DNA from: Malus domestica
Taxonomy: Eukaryota; Streptophyta; Magnoliopsida; Rosales; Rosaceae
Direction of reading: 5' to 3'
NCBI RefSeq assembly: GCF_042453785.1
Contig: NC_091673.1
Span: 11,999,501 to 12,063,500, forward strand
DNA: 64,000 nt
Under the pieces are notes generated by a model. The model made no database searches and was not told the origin of the DNA. It was given only the letters and a program-made list of their open reading frames with translations. A program made the position numbers and the translations under genes. Shown here piece after piece: positions 1-10,212 of this stretch; the stretch's first letter is position 1, and every line of letters starts with the position of its first letter.

Positions 1-98
1 ACTTGAACTTTGGTGAAGAGGCAGCCATGCCTTCTTAAGACAACATATGACGCCCATCCTTTTTATCCCTTACTGGTTCTCTTACCGTTGAGAACTCT

Positions 99-647
99 GT
101 GATGAAGAATGATATGACAGCTGCGATGGTGGCCAAGAACTTTTTCACTCCTAAAGATAACAGACTACTTTCTAAACGGTCTGATGAGTTGGCTGTTAAA
201 GATTCTCTGGCTCTCAATGTTCAGTGTGCAGGTTATGTATCTAATATGGCCCAACGTCTATTTGCTCGAACCCGTCAAGTTGAATCATTGGCGGCTAAAG
301 TGAAAAGTCTCAAACAGGAGATCAGAGGGTTCAAGCATGAAAATAAACAGTTGCACAGGCTTGCACAAGACTATGCTACAAACCTGAAGAGAAAGCTCGA
401 CCAGCTGCAAGAAGCTGATGGTCAGATTTTACTTGATCATCAGAGGTTTGTGGGTTTGTTCCAAAGGCATTTATTGTCTTTGTCTTCTAGGGTTGTACCG
501 CGTAATGAAGCTTCAAATGATCAACCTTCGGTGCCTCCTCCTTCTGAGGTTCTACCTAGTACTGAGGCTCCGAATAATCACCCTCTGATGCCTCCTCTTT
601 CTGGGGCTCTGCCGAATGCTGAGACTTCTCCTGAGCAACCTTTGTGA
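99..647 (+). CDS. Coiled-coil protein, antisense ORF of the Tat element (probably its last exon)
   Basis: This 182-residue plus-strand ORF runs opposite to the gag-pol genes and lies between integrase and the expected 3' LTR. Residues about 50-115 are rich in heptad-like L, K, E and Q and predict a coiled coil. Residues about 135-182 are Pro/Ser-rich with three imperfect repeats of a Pro-Pro-x-Ser-x-x-Leu-Pro type. No catalytic motif is visible. I recall similar proteins as abundant in apple and pear, often as the C-terminal part of longer predictions, so more exons may lie left of the window; the ATG used here may be internal. A polyadenylation signal lies about 70 bp after the stop. Antisense ORFs at this place are known in Tat elements; their function is not established. 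Confidence 0.55.
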   Translation: MMKNDMTAAMVAKNFFTPKDNRLLSKRSDELAVKDSLALNVQCAGYVSNMAQRLFARTRQVESLAAKVKSLKQEIRGFKHENKQLHRLAQDYATNLKRKLDQLQEADGQILLDHQRFVGLFQRHLLSLSSRVVPRNEASNDQPSVPPPSEVLPSTEAPNNHPLMPPLSGALPNAETSPEQPL

Positions 648-714
648 AGGCTCTATCTTGTTTGTTTATTTTGATTCATGTATATATACATATTTGTAAC
701 TTATCGGAGATATC

Positions 715-720
715 AATAAA
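715..720 (+). terminator. AATAAA polyadenylation signal for the antisense ORF
   Basis: A canonical AATAAA lies 68 bp downstream of the plus-strand stop codon at 647, a normal plant 3' UTR spacing. It supports, but does not prove, that the antisense ORF is transcribed as its own unit. Confidence 0.35.
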
Positions 721-1149
721 CAAGCTTTGCTTCATTTCAACATATTGTGTTAAATACACCAAGGCATTCTTCACTATGTTCTTTGAATTTTTTTCTTTTG
801 TTGAAGCTTTGAGAGTGAAGCATGTATGTTGAGGTAGTGCTCCCTTAATTTCCCGAGTGAGGAAAACTTCTCGGTTGGAAACTTGAAAAATCCAAGTCAC
901 TGAGTGGTCGTGAGACTTCTGAGTATCAAGGTGCAGTAGCATATGGTAGTAGTCCCCAAGTCTCCGGTCGAGGGAGTTGACGAATGAGGCATTTCATTTC
1001 TAAGTGGTAGCCCAAAATTCCTTCTTCATATATATTTGTTATGAAAGTTGTTAGACCCAAAGAAGATGAGGCCTAGGCAATTTTTTTTTCAATTTTTTTT
1101 TTCAATTTTTTATTTTCGAATTTTCGATTATATGTGTGTGTATATATAT
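721..1149. other. Non-coding stretch before the repeat arrays
   Basis: I see no gene here. The sequence is AT-rich with T runs at 1081-1110 and a short TG/TA microsatellite at about 1134-1160. It belongs to the 3' region of the Tat element. Confidence 0.5.
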
Positions 1150-1910
1150 ATATATATATTTAAGCTTTGTAGATGAAGCTTTGGTGTTGAAGCTTTGTTG
1201 GGTACCATGAATTGATTTTGCTTCACACTATCTTGATCAAGATAGTGTGAAGCTTTTGTGTTGAAGCTTTTGTTGGTGAAGCTTTTATGGGTGAAGCTTT
1301 TGTGGTGGGTGAAGCTTTTGTGTTGAAGCTTTTGTTGGTGAAGCTTTTATGGGTGAAGCTTTTGTGGTGGGTGAAGCTTTTGTTGGTGAAACTTTTGTGG
1401 TGGGTGAACCTTTTGTGGATGAAGCTTTTATTGGTGAAGCTTTTATGAGTGAAGCTTTTGTGGTGGGTGAAACTTTTGTTGGTGAAGCTTTTGTTGGTGA
1501 AGCTTTTGTGGTGGGTGAAGCTTTTGTGGTGGGTGAAGCTTTTGTGGGTGAAGTTTTTGTGGATGAAACTTTTATGGGTGAAGCTATTATGGCTAAAGCT
1601 TTTGTGTTGAAGCTTTGTAGGTAAAGCTTTTATGGGTGAAGCTTTTGTTGGTGAAGCTTTTATGGTGGGTGAAGCTTTTATGGGTGAAGCTTTTGTGGTG
1701 GGTAAAGCTTTGGTGGGTGAAGCTTTTGTTGGTGAAGCTTTTATGGGTAAAGCTTTTGTGGTGGGTGAAGCTTTTGTGGGTAAAGCTTTTGTGGTGGGTG
1801 AAGTTTTTGTGGGTGAAGCTTTTATGGGTGAAGCTATTGTGGGTGAATTTTTTGTTGGGTACCATGAATTGATTTTGCTTCACACTATCTTGATTAAGAT
1901 AGTGTGAAGC
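1150..1910. repeat. Minisatellite with AAGCTT core, 15- and 18-bp units
   Basis: About forty units of the pattern GTGGGTGAAGCTTTT or GTTGGTGAAGCTTTT, some lengthened to 18 bp by an extra GTG, run through this stretch. Most units carry a HindIII site (AAGCTT). Because units are multiples of three, both strands stay open over several hundred bases and give Gly-Glu-Ala-Phe-Val and Lys-Ser-Phe-Thr-His repeats. I treat these as by-products of the repeat, not genes. The array lies in the 3' region of the Tat element. Confidence 0.9.
1220..1253. repeat. Perfect 34-bp palindrome
   Basis: The half-site GCTTCACACTATCTTGA is followed directly by its exact reverse complement, with TGATCA at the centre. 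Near-copies recur at about 1877-1910 and 2005-2037 and once in every unit of the following 95-bp array, about 13 in all up to 3130. Each could form a hairpin in RNA or a cruciform in DNA. Confidence 0.9.
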
Positions 1911-2234
1911 TTTTGAGAATTTGTAGTTGTCCTTCATTGATGAAGCCTTTGTTGGTGAAGCTTTTGTGGTGAAGCTTTGTTGGGTACCATGAATTGATTT
2001 TCCTTCACTCTATCTTGATCAAGATAATGTGAAGCTTTTGAGAATTTGTAGTTGCCATCCATTTGTTGAAGCTTTGTTGAATTTCCCTTCTGTTTTTTTT
2101 TTTTTTTGGAAACTAGAAATTCGAAAATGTGGGAGAGACAACATATACAAATTTTGCTTCCACACTATTGAGCAAGAGATTGTGATGTAAGCCACACCTT
2201 GTAGTAGTCGAAGGTTTGGATGAACCATATAAAT

Positions 2235-3140
2235 TGAATTTGCTTCGAACAGTCTTCATCAATATTGTGTGAAGCTTTCTACGAGTTGTAGTTGCCCTTC
2301 ATTGATGAAGCTTTTGTTGGCACCATAAATTGGTTTTGCTTCACACTGTTTTGATCAAGAGTGTGTGAAGTTTTTTAGAATTATGATTGAACTCCTTTGA
2401 TGAAACTCTTGTTGGCACCATAAATTGGTTTTGTTTCACACTGTCTTGATCAAGAGTGTGTGAAGCTTTTGAGAATTGTGGTTGCCCTCCATTGATGAAG
2501 CTCTTGTTAGTACCATAATTTGATTTTGCTTCACACTGTCTTGATCAAGAGTGTGAAGCTTTTGAGAATGTGATTGAACTCCATTGATGAAGCTGTTGTT
2601 GGCACCATAAATTGGTTTTGTTTTACACTATCTTGATCAAAAGTGTGTGAAGCTTTTAAGAATTGTGGTTGCCCTCCATTGATGAAGCTCTTGTTGGCAC
2701 CATAAATTGGTTTTGCTTCACACTATCTTGATCAAGAGTGTGTGAAGCTTTTGAGAATTGTGGTTGAACTCATTTGATTAAGCTCTTGTTGGCACCATAA
2801 ATTGGTTTTGCTTCACACTGTCTTGATCAAGAGTGTGTGAAGCTTTTGAGAATTGTGGTTGCCCTCCATTGATGAAGCTCTTGTTGGCACCATAAATTGG
2901 TTTTATTTCACACTGTCTTGATCAAGAGTGTGTGAAGCTTTTGAGAATTGTGGTTGAACTCCTTTGATGAAGCTCTTGTTGGCACCATAAATTGGTTTGC
3001 TTCACACTGTTTTGATCAAGAGTGTGTGAAGCTTTTGAGAATTGTGGTTGAACTCCTTTGATAAAGCTCTTATTGGCACCATAAATTGGTTTTGCTTCAC
3101 ACTATCTTGATCAAGAGTGTATGAAGCTTTCTATGAGTTG
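2235..3140. repeat. Tandem array of about 95-bp units, each with a palindrome
   Basis: The phrase GGCACCATAAATTGG recurs at 2319, 2413, 2601, 2696, 2791, 2886, 2981 and 3075, with a degenerate copy at about 2508, giving a period of 93-95 bp. Each unit contains an inverted repeat CTTCACACT...TGATCA...AGTGTGTGAAG and then a GAATTGTGGTTG segment. Units differ by only a few bases. A tandem array inside the 3' region of a Tat element fits the published idea that such regions seed satellite DNA. Confidence 0.9.
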
Positions 3141-3389
3141 TAGTGTTTGCATTGTTACAGAGGAGAAATGTTTGAAGATGATGCAAGAGGGCTGAATAGC
3201 TTGATCTTCGTATGCCATGCACTAAAGTTATTGTTGGCTTGTAATAAGACTTTGTTGGTGACTATAACTCTTGTTGGGCATAAGTGCTCCCCTTGTTGAG
3301 TTGTCAAGCTTGAGGGTTTTTGATTATTTGTGAATGCTTGAAGTTCACATGTACAAGTTGTACCACTTGTCTTCTGGTATGTGGAATGA

Positions 3390-3965
3390 ATGGTGAGTTG
3401 CTTTCATCACTTGGTTGGTGGTACGAAGGTGAATTCCTTCATCACCTTTCATCATATTTCATCACCTGGTTGGTGGCACGAAGATGAGTTCATTCTTCAC
3501 CTAGTTGGTGGCATGAATGGCAAGTTGCCAAATGATATTAGAGTACGGGTTGTACATTTCATCACCTGGTTGGTGGCATGAAGATGAGTTCCTTCTTCAC
3601 CTGGTTGGTGGCATGAGTGGCAAGTTGCCAAATGATATTAGAGTACAGGTTGTACATTTCATCACCTGGTTGGTGACATGAAGATGAGTTATTTCTTCAC
3701 CTGGTTGGTGGCATGAGTGGCAAGTTGCCAAATGATATTAGAGTACGGGTTGTACATTTCATCACCTGATTGGTGGCATAAAGATGAGTTCCTTCTTCAC
3801 CTGGTTGGTGACATGAGTGGCAAGCTGCTAAATGATATTAGAGTACGGGTTCTACATTTCATTACCTGGTTGGTGGCATGAAGGAGAGTATAGGTTGTAC
3901 ATTTCATCACTTGGTTGGTGGCATGAAGATGAGTTCCTTCTTCACATTTCATCACCTGGTTAGTG
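3390..3965. repeat. Tandem array of 100-bp units
   Basis: The marker CAAGTTGCCA recurs at 3521, 3621 and 3721, with a variant at 3821, an exact 100-bp period. Inside each unit the shorter phrase CACCTGGTTGGTGGCATGA occurs twice, so the unit is itself a duplicated subrepeat. The right end decays into shorter fragments. It is a separate array from the 95-bp one and also belongs to the element's 3' region. Confidence 0.85.
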
Positions 3966-4313
3966 AGAATAAGGGCAAAGTGTCGAGGCACATTGTAGCA
4001 AGTGTCGAATGACACAATGTTGAACCATTTCGAAGAACAGTTGGCTTATGTATGAATATGTTGGAATGTATGATTGAACGAATATACTGTGAAGCTGTTC
4101 GTTTATTGGTATAGTCTTGTTAACATATACTTAGACTTTGTTTCATGTTGGAAGCATTCATGTTGAAGCTTTGAACCTGAGTATTTCATTGCTAGGAATG
4201 TAAAAGGATTAGGATCAAGTTGTCTAAATCACCTCTTTATTGAATTCATGCCAAATAGTCTTCGTTACATAGGATGCCGAACGACTGAAGCTTAACACTT
4301 GTACAATGTGAGT
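3966..4313. other. Spacer between repeat arrays and integrase
   Basis: I see no gene or repeat in this stretch. It lies immediately 3' of the integrase reading frame on the element's coding strand. Confidence 0.4.
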
Positions 4314-5456
4314 TTACTTGTAATAGTACTTCAAGTGATCAACGTTCCATGGATGGCCAAGGGTCTTACCATCAGAGCTTCTAAGCTTATAGGAGTCATG
4401 GCGACTAATGCCAACAATTTCAAACTGTCCATCCCAGTTTGGACTAAGTGTTCCTTCACTCGGGACTCTGTCGCAGAGTAATCTTTTCTTCAATACACAG
4501 TCCCCCACTTTGAAAGAACGAGGTTTGACCCTTGAGTTATAGTAGTTGGAGATGCGCTACTTGTAGGCGACATTTCTCAAGTGAGCCTGGTTTATGTGTT
4601 CCTCGACTAGATCTAAGTTGAGGGTAAGTTGTTTGTCATTTTCGCTTTACCCATAGTTCTGGACTCGGAACGTTGCTTGCTCAAGCTCAACTAGGACAAC
4701 TGCCTCTGTACCAAAGGCAAGTAAGAATGGCGTTTCTCCTGTTGATGTCCGATACGAAGTGCGGTATGACCAAAGAACTTGGGGTACAAATTCTGGCCAA
4801 CAATCTTTAACCTTGTTCAAGCTAGTTTTCAAAGTTCGCTTGATTATTTTCTTGATGGCTTCAACTTGTCCATTAGACTGGGGATGAGCTGGGGAGGCAA
4901 AACATAAGTTGATGTTAAACTTATAGCAGAACATCCTAAACTTATTGTTGTCGAACTATCGTCCGTTGTCAGTGACTATCGCATTGGGAATGCCGAATCT
5001 GCAAAGGATGTTTTTCCATACGAAGTCTTCTATTTTTGCCTCAGTAATGGTTGCCAAGGGTTCTACTTCGGCCCATTTTGTGAAGTAGTCAACTGCAACG
5101 ATTGCATATCCAACATTGCCCTTTCCTACAGGCATTGGGCTGATCAAATCAAGTCCCCATTGGGCCAAGGGTCAATGGCTGATCATAGGAGTAAGCGGCT
5201 CGGGATGGGAGTGAGGAATAGTTGTGTAGCGTTGACACTTATCACATAAGCGAGATATTCTGATGGCATCTTGGTGGAGTGTTGGCCAGTAATATCCATG
5301 GCGAAAGGCCTTATGTGCTAAGGATCGAGATCCAGCATGATCTCCGCAGATTCCTTCATGTATTTCCTGAATGACAGTTTCTGCCTCTGCGGGTGTAAGG
5401 CATCTTAGGTATGGTAGGTTAAAATCCCGCTTGTAGAGTTGGTAATTAATGATCAA
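4314..5456 (-). pseudogene. Integrase of the left Tat element, broken
   Basis: Read on the minus strand, fragments in one frame carry the integrase domains in order. An HHCC zinc-binding region at 5456-5172 shows EIHEGICGDHAG and later LCDKCQRY. The catalytic core at 5168-4956 has a first Asp in AVDYFTKW and a second in IVTDNGR. The catalytic Glu follows in QSNGQVEA at 4934-4647. A C-terminal segment with KVGD-like and HPWNVDHLKYYYK residues ends at 4314. Stop codons separate the fragments at about 5170, 4945 and 4600, so no functional integrase can be made. Integrase would join element cDNA to host DNA in the nucleus. Confidence 0.85.
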
Positions 5457-5741
5457 GTAATGGGTAGCCTTGTATCGAATTTGCTTAGCTTGGACTTTGT
5501 TATTTGGAAGGGTGCCATGAGCAAGGAATCTATAAATCGGGGTTATCCAACTATCCTCCTGTTATAAGTTGCACACTTCCGCAGCCATGGTGCTTGGTGC
5601 TGCCAACAATTCGACTTGAATTTTTCTCCCAATCTTATCTTCCACCGCTAAGGCGAGGCGAGCCAAAGCATCTGCATGACTGTTTGCCGCTCGAGGAATT
5701 TGGGTGATCTGGTAGTGGAAGTGCTTGAGCAATAATTGTGT

Positions 5742-5999
5742 TTATGCCAGATATGCTGCCATGGAGCTATCCTTAACGTCAAAGTTGTTGATGACCTGGT
5801 TAACCACCAATTGGGAGTCATTGAAGATATCAATTCGTTTAACCCCAAGGTGTTTGGCCAAATGTAAGCCTTCTAGGAGGGCTTCATATTCGGCCTCATT
5901 GTTCGACGCCTTGAATTTGAAACGAAGTGCATACTTCATTGCCACTTTGTCAGGGGTCATAAGGACTAGTCCTGCTCCACAACCCTGTTGGTTGGACAA
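5742..5999 (-). pseudogene. Second RNase H domain of the left Tat element, fragment
   Basis: An 85-residue fragment shows GCGAGLVL, then SNNEAEYEALLEGL (acidic residue and helix of the RNase H fold) and DSQLVVNQV. This is the second RNase H copy that Tat-lineage elements carry between the RT-linked RNase H and integrase, and it is the main basis for the lineage call. It is in the same frame as integrase, but stops separate the two. Confidence 0.8.
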
Positions 6000-6153
6000 G
6001 CCATCAACATATAGACTCCATGCTGGGGCTATTGGTTCTATTTTCTAAGCTTCCGAGGGTAATGAAACCACTTGTTTAGGCGTAGAAACAATGTCAACAT
6101 GATATATGAAGTCGGCGATGAAGTTTGCCACTGCTTGGCCGTGTCTCTGTATC

Positions 6154-6987
6154 TTATAAGGCCTTATTAGCGTAATAGACAGACCGTTCGACATTACCAT
6201 CATTTCGAATAAGAACGAAACTTACTGCTGAAGCCGATACCGACAGATAGATAATGAGAGTGTCACCAACCTTAAGTTTGGAGAGCATAGGGGCTTTACT
6301 GATATAGTCTTTAAGGTTCTTGAATACCTCGGCACATTCATCAGTCCATGTAATGTACTTCTTACTTCCCTTAAGTGCTTTGAAGAAAGGCGCACATCTG
6401 TCCTTAAAGATGAACCTAGTTAAGGCTGCCACATTGACAGTAAGGCTCTGGATATCTTTTAAAGTTACCGGTTCTTTCATGTCAATGATTGCTTTGATAT
6501 TCTCAGGACTAGCCTCAATACTTCATTGGCTTATCATGAAGCCTAAGAATTTGCCAGAGCCTACGTCGAAGGCACATTTATTAGGGTTCAACCTCATTCG
6601 ATACCTCTTCAGAATGGTGAAAGTTTCAGATAAGTTGGTGATGTGTTGGTCAACATGTTTGCTCTTGATTAGCATATCATCAACATAAACTTCCATGCTC
6701 TTCCCAATCTGTTCAGCGAACATTGAATTGACCAGTCTCTGATAAGTCGCTCCTGCATTCTTTAGGCCGAATGGCATGACTTTATATTAATATAGTCCTC
6801 TATCAGTAGTGAAGGTTATGTGTTCTTGGTCCGGAGGGTTCATGAGGATTTGGTTGTATCCTAAGTAAGCATTCATGAAGCTCAAGAGTTTACACCCCAC
6901 CGTAGAATCTATAAGTCTGTCTATGAGAAGAAGAGGAAAGCTATCATTCAGGCATCCTTTGTTTAGGTCGGTGTAATCGATACACAT
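6154..6987 (-). pseudogene. Reverse transcriptase and first RNase H of the left Tat element, broken
   Basis: Three fragments in one frame give most of the RT palm and the linked RNase H. MCIDYTDLNKG at 6987 is the start of the palm. MPFGLKNAGATYQR and the catalytic EVYVDDMLIKS lie at 6777-6523. The connection and RNase H-like region with LKDIQSLTVNVAALTRF and YITWTDECAEVFKNLK lies at 6480-6154. A stop falls just before MPFGLKN (about 6780) and another before 6480. The YVDD motif itself is intact. Confidence 0.85.
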
Positions 6988-6990
6988 TCT

Positions 6991-7833
6991 TCACAAGACC
7001 TTTTGGAGCAGGAGACTTTCCTTGGTCGGATTCTTCTTAACAAGGACAACATTTGCTACCCACGTTGGATAATTGACTTCGCAGACGAAGCCTATGCTTT
7101 TGAGTTTTTCAACTTCTACCTTCATTGCTTCGTACCGTTCAGCGTCATAAGATCTTTGCTTCTGTCTCACTGGCTTGGTCTTGGTGTCAATACTTAAGCG
7201 ATGACAGATGATATCGGGAGAGATGCCTAGTATGTCCTCATATGACCAGGCGAAGACCTCAGTGTTCTCTTGCAAAAAAGAGATCAATGCCAACCGAATG
7301 GGTGGTAACAAGGTGGTGTCAATCTTTACCATGTGATCTGGATAATCTTTTGAGATAGAGACCTTCTTCAGCTCTTCAGCGGGTTTTGCTTGCTGGGTGA
7401 AAGAGTCATCTCGAGGATCGTTGGGTTGACTATTGCCACCGTGAAGATCCAAGTTGACTTCGTCTAAGCTGGTCTTTATCACTTGGTCATGTATAAAAAT
7501 GGTTTCCTTGGGAACAAGCAGGTGTTGTTGCTTGACCGAAATATTGTAACATGATCGTGCACTAAGTTGATCTCCTCTGATGTAACAATTGCCATAAGGG
7601 GTTGGAAATTTCATCAACAACATATGTGTAGATACCATGGCCTTGAGATCATTAATGCATGTGCGTCTGAAGATGACATTGTATGTCGTTGGGCAATCAA
7701 CCACCAGGAAGTTAGTGGTAATGGTAGTTGTGTAAGGGCCTGTACCAATGGTGAAAGGTAAGTGTATGCTTCCCAAAGGTTGCATGATATCACCGGACAA
7801 ACTTATCAGATGAGAAATCAAGCGATCGAGCAA
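6991..7833 (-). pseudogene. Protease and N-terminal RT of the left Tat element
   Basis: A 280-residue stretch begins in a retropepsin-like region (TTNFLVVDCPTTYNVIFRR, where functional relatives usually end in a Gly-Arg motif) and continues into the linker and start of RT (VFAWSYEDILGISPDI, then YPTWVANVVLVKKN). The protease active-site Asp region should lie in the preceding frame fragment near 7830-7915 and is interrupted. The C-terminus runs out of frame at about 7010, where RT continues in the next fragment. Confidence 0.8.
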
Positions 7834-8096
7834 GTGTTCAGCTACATTAAGTGCCCTGAAAGCTTCAGCAAATATGATATTGACTGAAGCCCCCCTGTCT
7901 ACCAGGATTCGTTATACTTCAAAGTTGGCTATGTGAGCTTCCACGATCAGTGGATCATTGTGAAGGTAGATGATACCTCTTTCTTCCTCAGGGTAGAAAC
8001 ATATTGGATCCCAGTTAGGCTTTCGAAACTTGCCTTCCTTGATGTCTTCCACGTGAAACACTTGGTGGCCAGACCTTAAAGCTTGTTCACTATTTT

Positions 8097-10106
8097 TCAT
8101 GGCCCTGTTGGAAGATTTAGATATGGTGTGCCACCACTTATGGAATATATCACATTCACCTGACGTTGGTTACGATTACCCCTTGGAGGGTGAATGAGGA
8201 ATTGATCAATTTTTCCTTCACGTGCCAAAGCTTCAATATGATCATAAAGGGTGATACACTTCTCGCCGTCATGGCCGTTATGCTCGTCGTAGCAGTAAAA
8301 CGTGCACATGTTCTTCGTAAGCTTGTAACCCGACTGCTTCGGCATTGGCTTCGATATCAGATGTGCTATGCTAGGGTAAATGGCCACGCATGTGGCGTTC
8401 AAATGTGTGTATGTCTCATACCTCGGGGTAGGGCCTATCCTAACACGTGTTTGGCTCACTGTGTTGACTACCTGGGGGCAGGCATTATCGTGGCGATACT
8501 CGTGGTTATCGCGATAGTGTCCCTTACTCTTTTTACTAAAATGGGACTGGTGAGGTTGGAAATCTTTCCTTTTGCCCTGAGATTGATATGTCTATTGACT
8601 TGGCGAACTATTAAGTAAGGCAGGAAGAGGCACCGCTGCCGTTTGGAAGGTCAAAGTCTCCTCATTTGCTTGGATCTGGCTTCTACTCCCTACTTGTTGA
8701 TAAGGGGTGGTTGTAGGGGCTTTTCCTTGATATGTCTTTGCCTCAGCGGAGGCATGGTTGTAAGCATGTGCCATCACCTCAGATTAAGTCTTCCAAGTGT
8801 TGGCATTGATCATTTACTTGAAGAAACAATCACGTAGGCCTACTGTGAAGGCTTTGAGGGCATTCTTGTCGTCTGCCTCGGCACAAAGGGAATACTCATG
8901 GTTGAAGCGACCAGTATACATACGTAATGACTCGTCTGGCTTCTGATGAATAGTGTACAAGTCATCCACATAGTGCAAGCGATCGATCTGGAAAATATGT
9001 TGAGAAATAAACAGTTTCCTCAATTCCTCAAATGAGTATACCGTCTCAGGTGGAAGACGACAATACCAATTTAAAGCTCCGGCAAAGAGGGGGGAGGGGA
9101 AGAGAAGACATCGTTTTTCGTCGGTGTGCATCCGGTATGCCATGGTGGACTCAAAGAGGTTAAGGTGTTCAATCAGGTCCTCCTTTTCAGTATAGAGTTG
9201 CAAGCCAAGCTTCTACTTTGTCTTTGCTTAGAGTGGGGTGTCGAGGATCCTCCTTGTAAGAGGGTCAAGCCTAGGTTGGTTTCAATCAGGTATCTCAGCT
9301 TGTCGTTCGGCCTTAAACTTGTTTACTTCCTTAATGAGCTATAGGACAAGAGGGTCCTGAGTGGAGTTATATACCACTGGAGCTTTCTTTCATAAATCTC
9401 CATCTCCTCTTGGAAGTAGGAAAGTTTGATCAAGAGCATGTGATTTTTCCCTGGACTCACCGTATTGACTTCCAAGGTATGTCTGTCGGAACATCTCTGA
9501 GTCCCCTATACCTTCGTGTTTGTCTAGGACTTGTTGCCCCTTCCCCAAAATGGTAGCTAGCCTGGGACATGGGAAGGGACTGAGTCTTTTAGAGACCCTT
9601 GGGTCATTGATCTTTGAGCTTACATGGATGGGATTGTCTCGACGTTGCTTTAGGAAGTCTCAACAGTCGCGAAAGATGGCTTTCGATCCTTCCACTTCTT
9701 CTGTAAAAAGGTGCATTCCTCCACTCCTTCTGCTTCGGGTCGAAGCAGCTAGGTTGAGAAAAGTCTCATGTTGGTCGCCATTTCGATGAATAGCTCGTTC
9801 CTTAACCGGAATACCTATGTTGAGGGCAAATAACCCTCCGTATTGAGGGGTACCCAGTTGATGGTTGACTTCCATAGAGGTGTTAAGCTCGTGTGTTTTA
9901 GTATATCTAGCCTCGTGGAGCATCTCGAAGACCTTCTCATACTGCTCTTGGAGGATCTCATTCTTTATCGCTATCTTGTTGTTCTGAGCTTCCAGCTCAT
10001 CGACTTTAGCCTGAAGAGCAAAATTCTTTTGTTCCTTCTTTCGTTGCTTCGCACCAGGTGCAAGAGGGGTGTCATTCTGTGTGTTGTGGCTTCCTTCGTT
10101 CCCCAT
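8097..10106 (-). pseudogene. Gag of the left Tat element, broken
   Basis: Likely start is the Met at 10106 (MGNEGSHNTQND), because it begins shortly after the PBS and is followed by a Lys/Gln/Glu-rich coiled stretch. The capsid-type gag domain lies at 9203-8814 with FAGALNWYCRLPPETVYSFEELRKLF and DESLRMYTGRF. A zinc-knuckle-like CYDEHNGHDGEKC follows at about 8340. Stops occur at about 9660, 9205 and 8810, so the protein is broken into at least three pieces. The gag stop at 8099-8097 overlaps an ATG at 8100 that begins the protease frame. Confidence 0.8.
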
Positions 10107-10190
10107 GTGTGAAAGGGATACCTGGTCAAAATAGAGTGTACGAATAGTGGAAACCAACTTAACAAAGCTGAAGAGAGTGGGAATAAGTGT

Positions 10191-10210
10191 CGTTCCCACA
10201 GACAGCGCCA
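10191..10210 (-). promoter_or_regulatory. Primer binding site of the left Tat element
   Basis: On the minus strand TGGCGCTGTCTGTGGGAACG starts two bases after the CA end of the LTR, the expected place and form of a tRNA primer binding site in Tat elements. I cannot name the tRNA with confidence. Confidence 0.6.
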
Positions 10211-10212
10211 AA

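Noticed and set aside
1349..1907. Open frames giving GEAFV-type repeat proteins, and the opposite-strand KSFTH frame at 1593-1937
   Set aside because: They are produced by the tandem repeat with unit lengths divisible by three; there is no domain and the frame is open on both strands.
1220..3130. CRISPR-like array because of regular spacing with palindromic repeats
   Set aside because: The whole 95-bp unit is repeated, spacers are not unique, and the context is a plant retrotransposon.
8097..8100. ATGA overlap between gag and protease frames as a programmed reinitiation signal (also at 36,875)
   Set aside because: Both elements are damaged and such overlaps arise easily by chance; without intact copies I cannot claim regulation.
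7003..10112. Several plus-strand open frames of 60-150 codons opposite to gag and protease
   Set aside because: They are antisense shadows of the minus-strand element, without motifs of their own.
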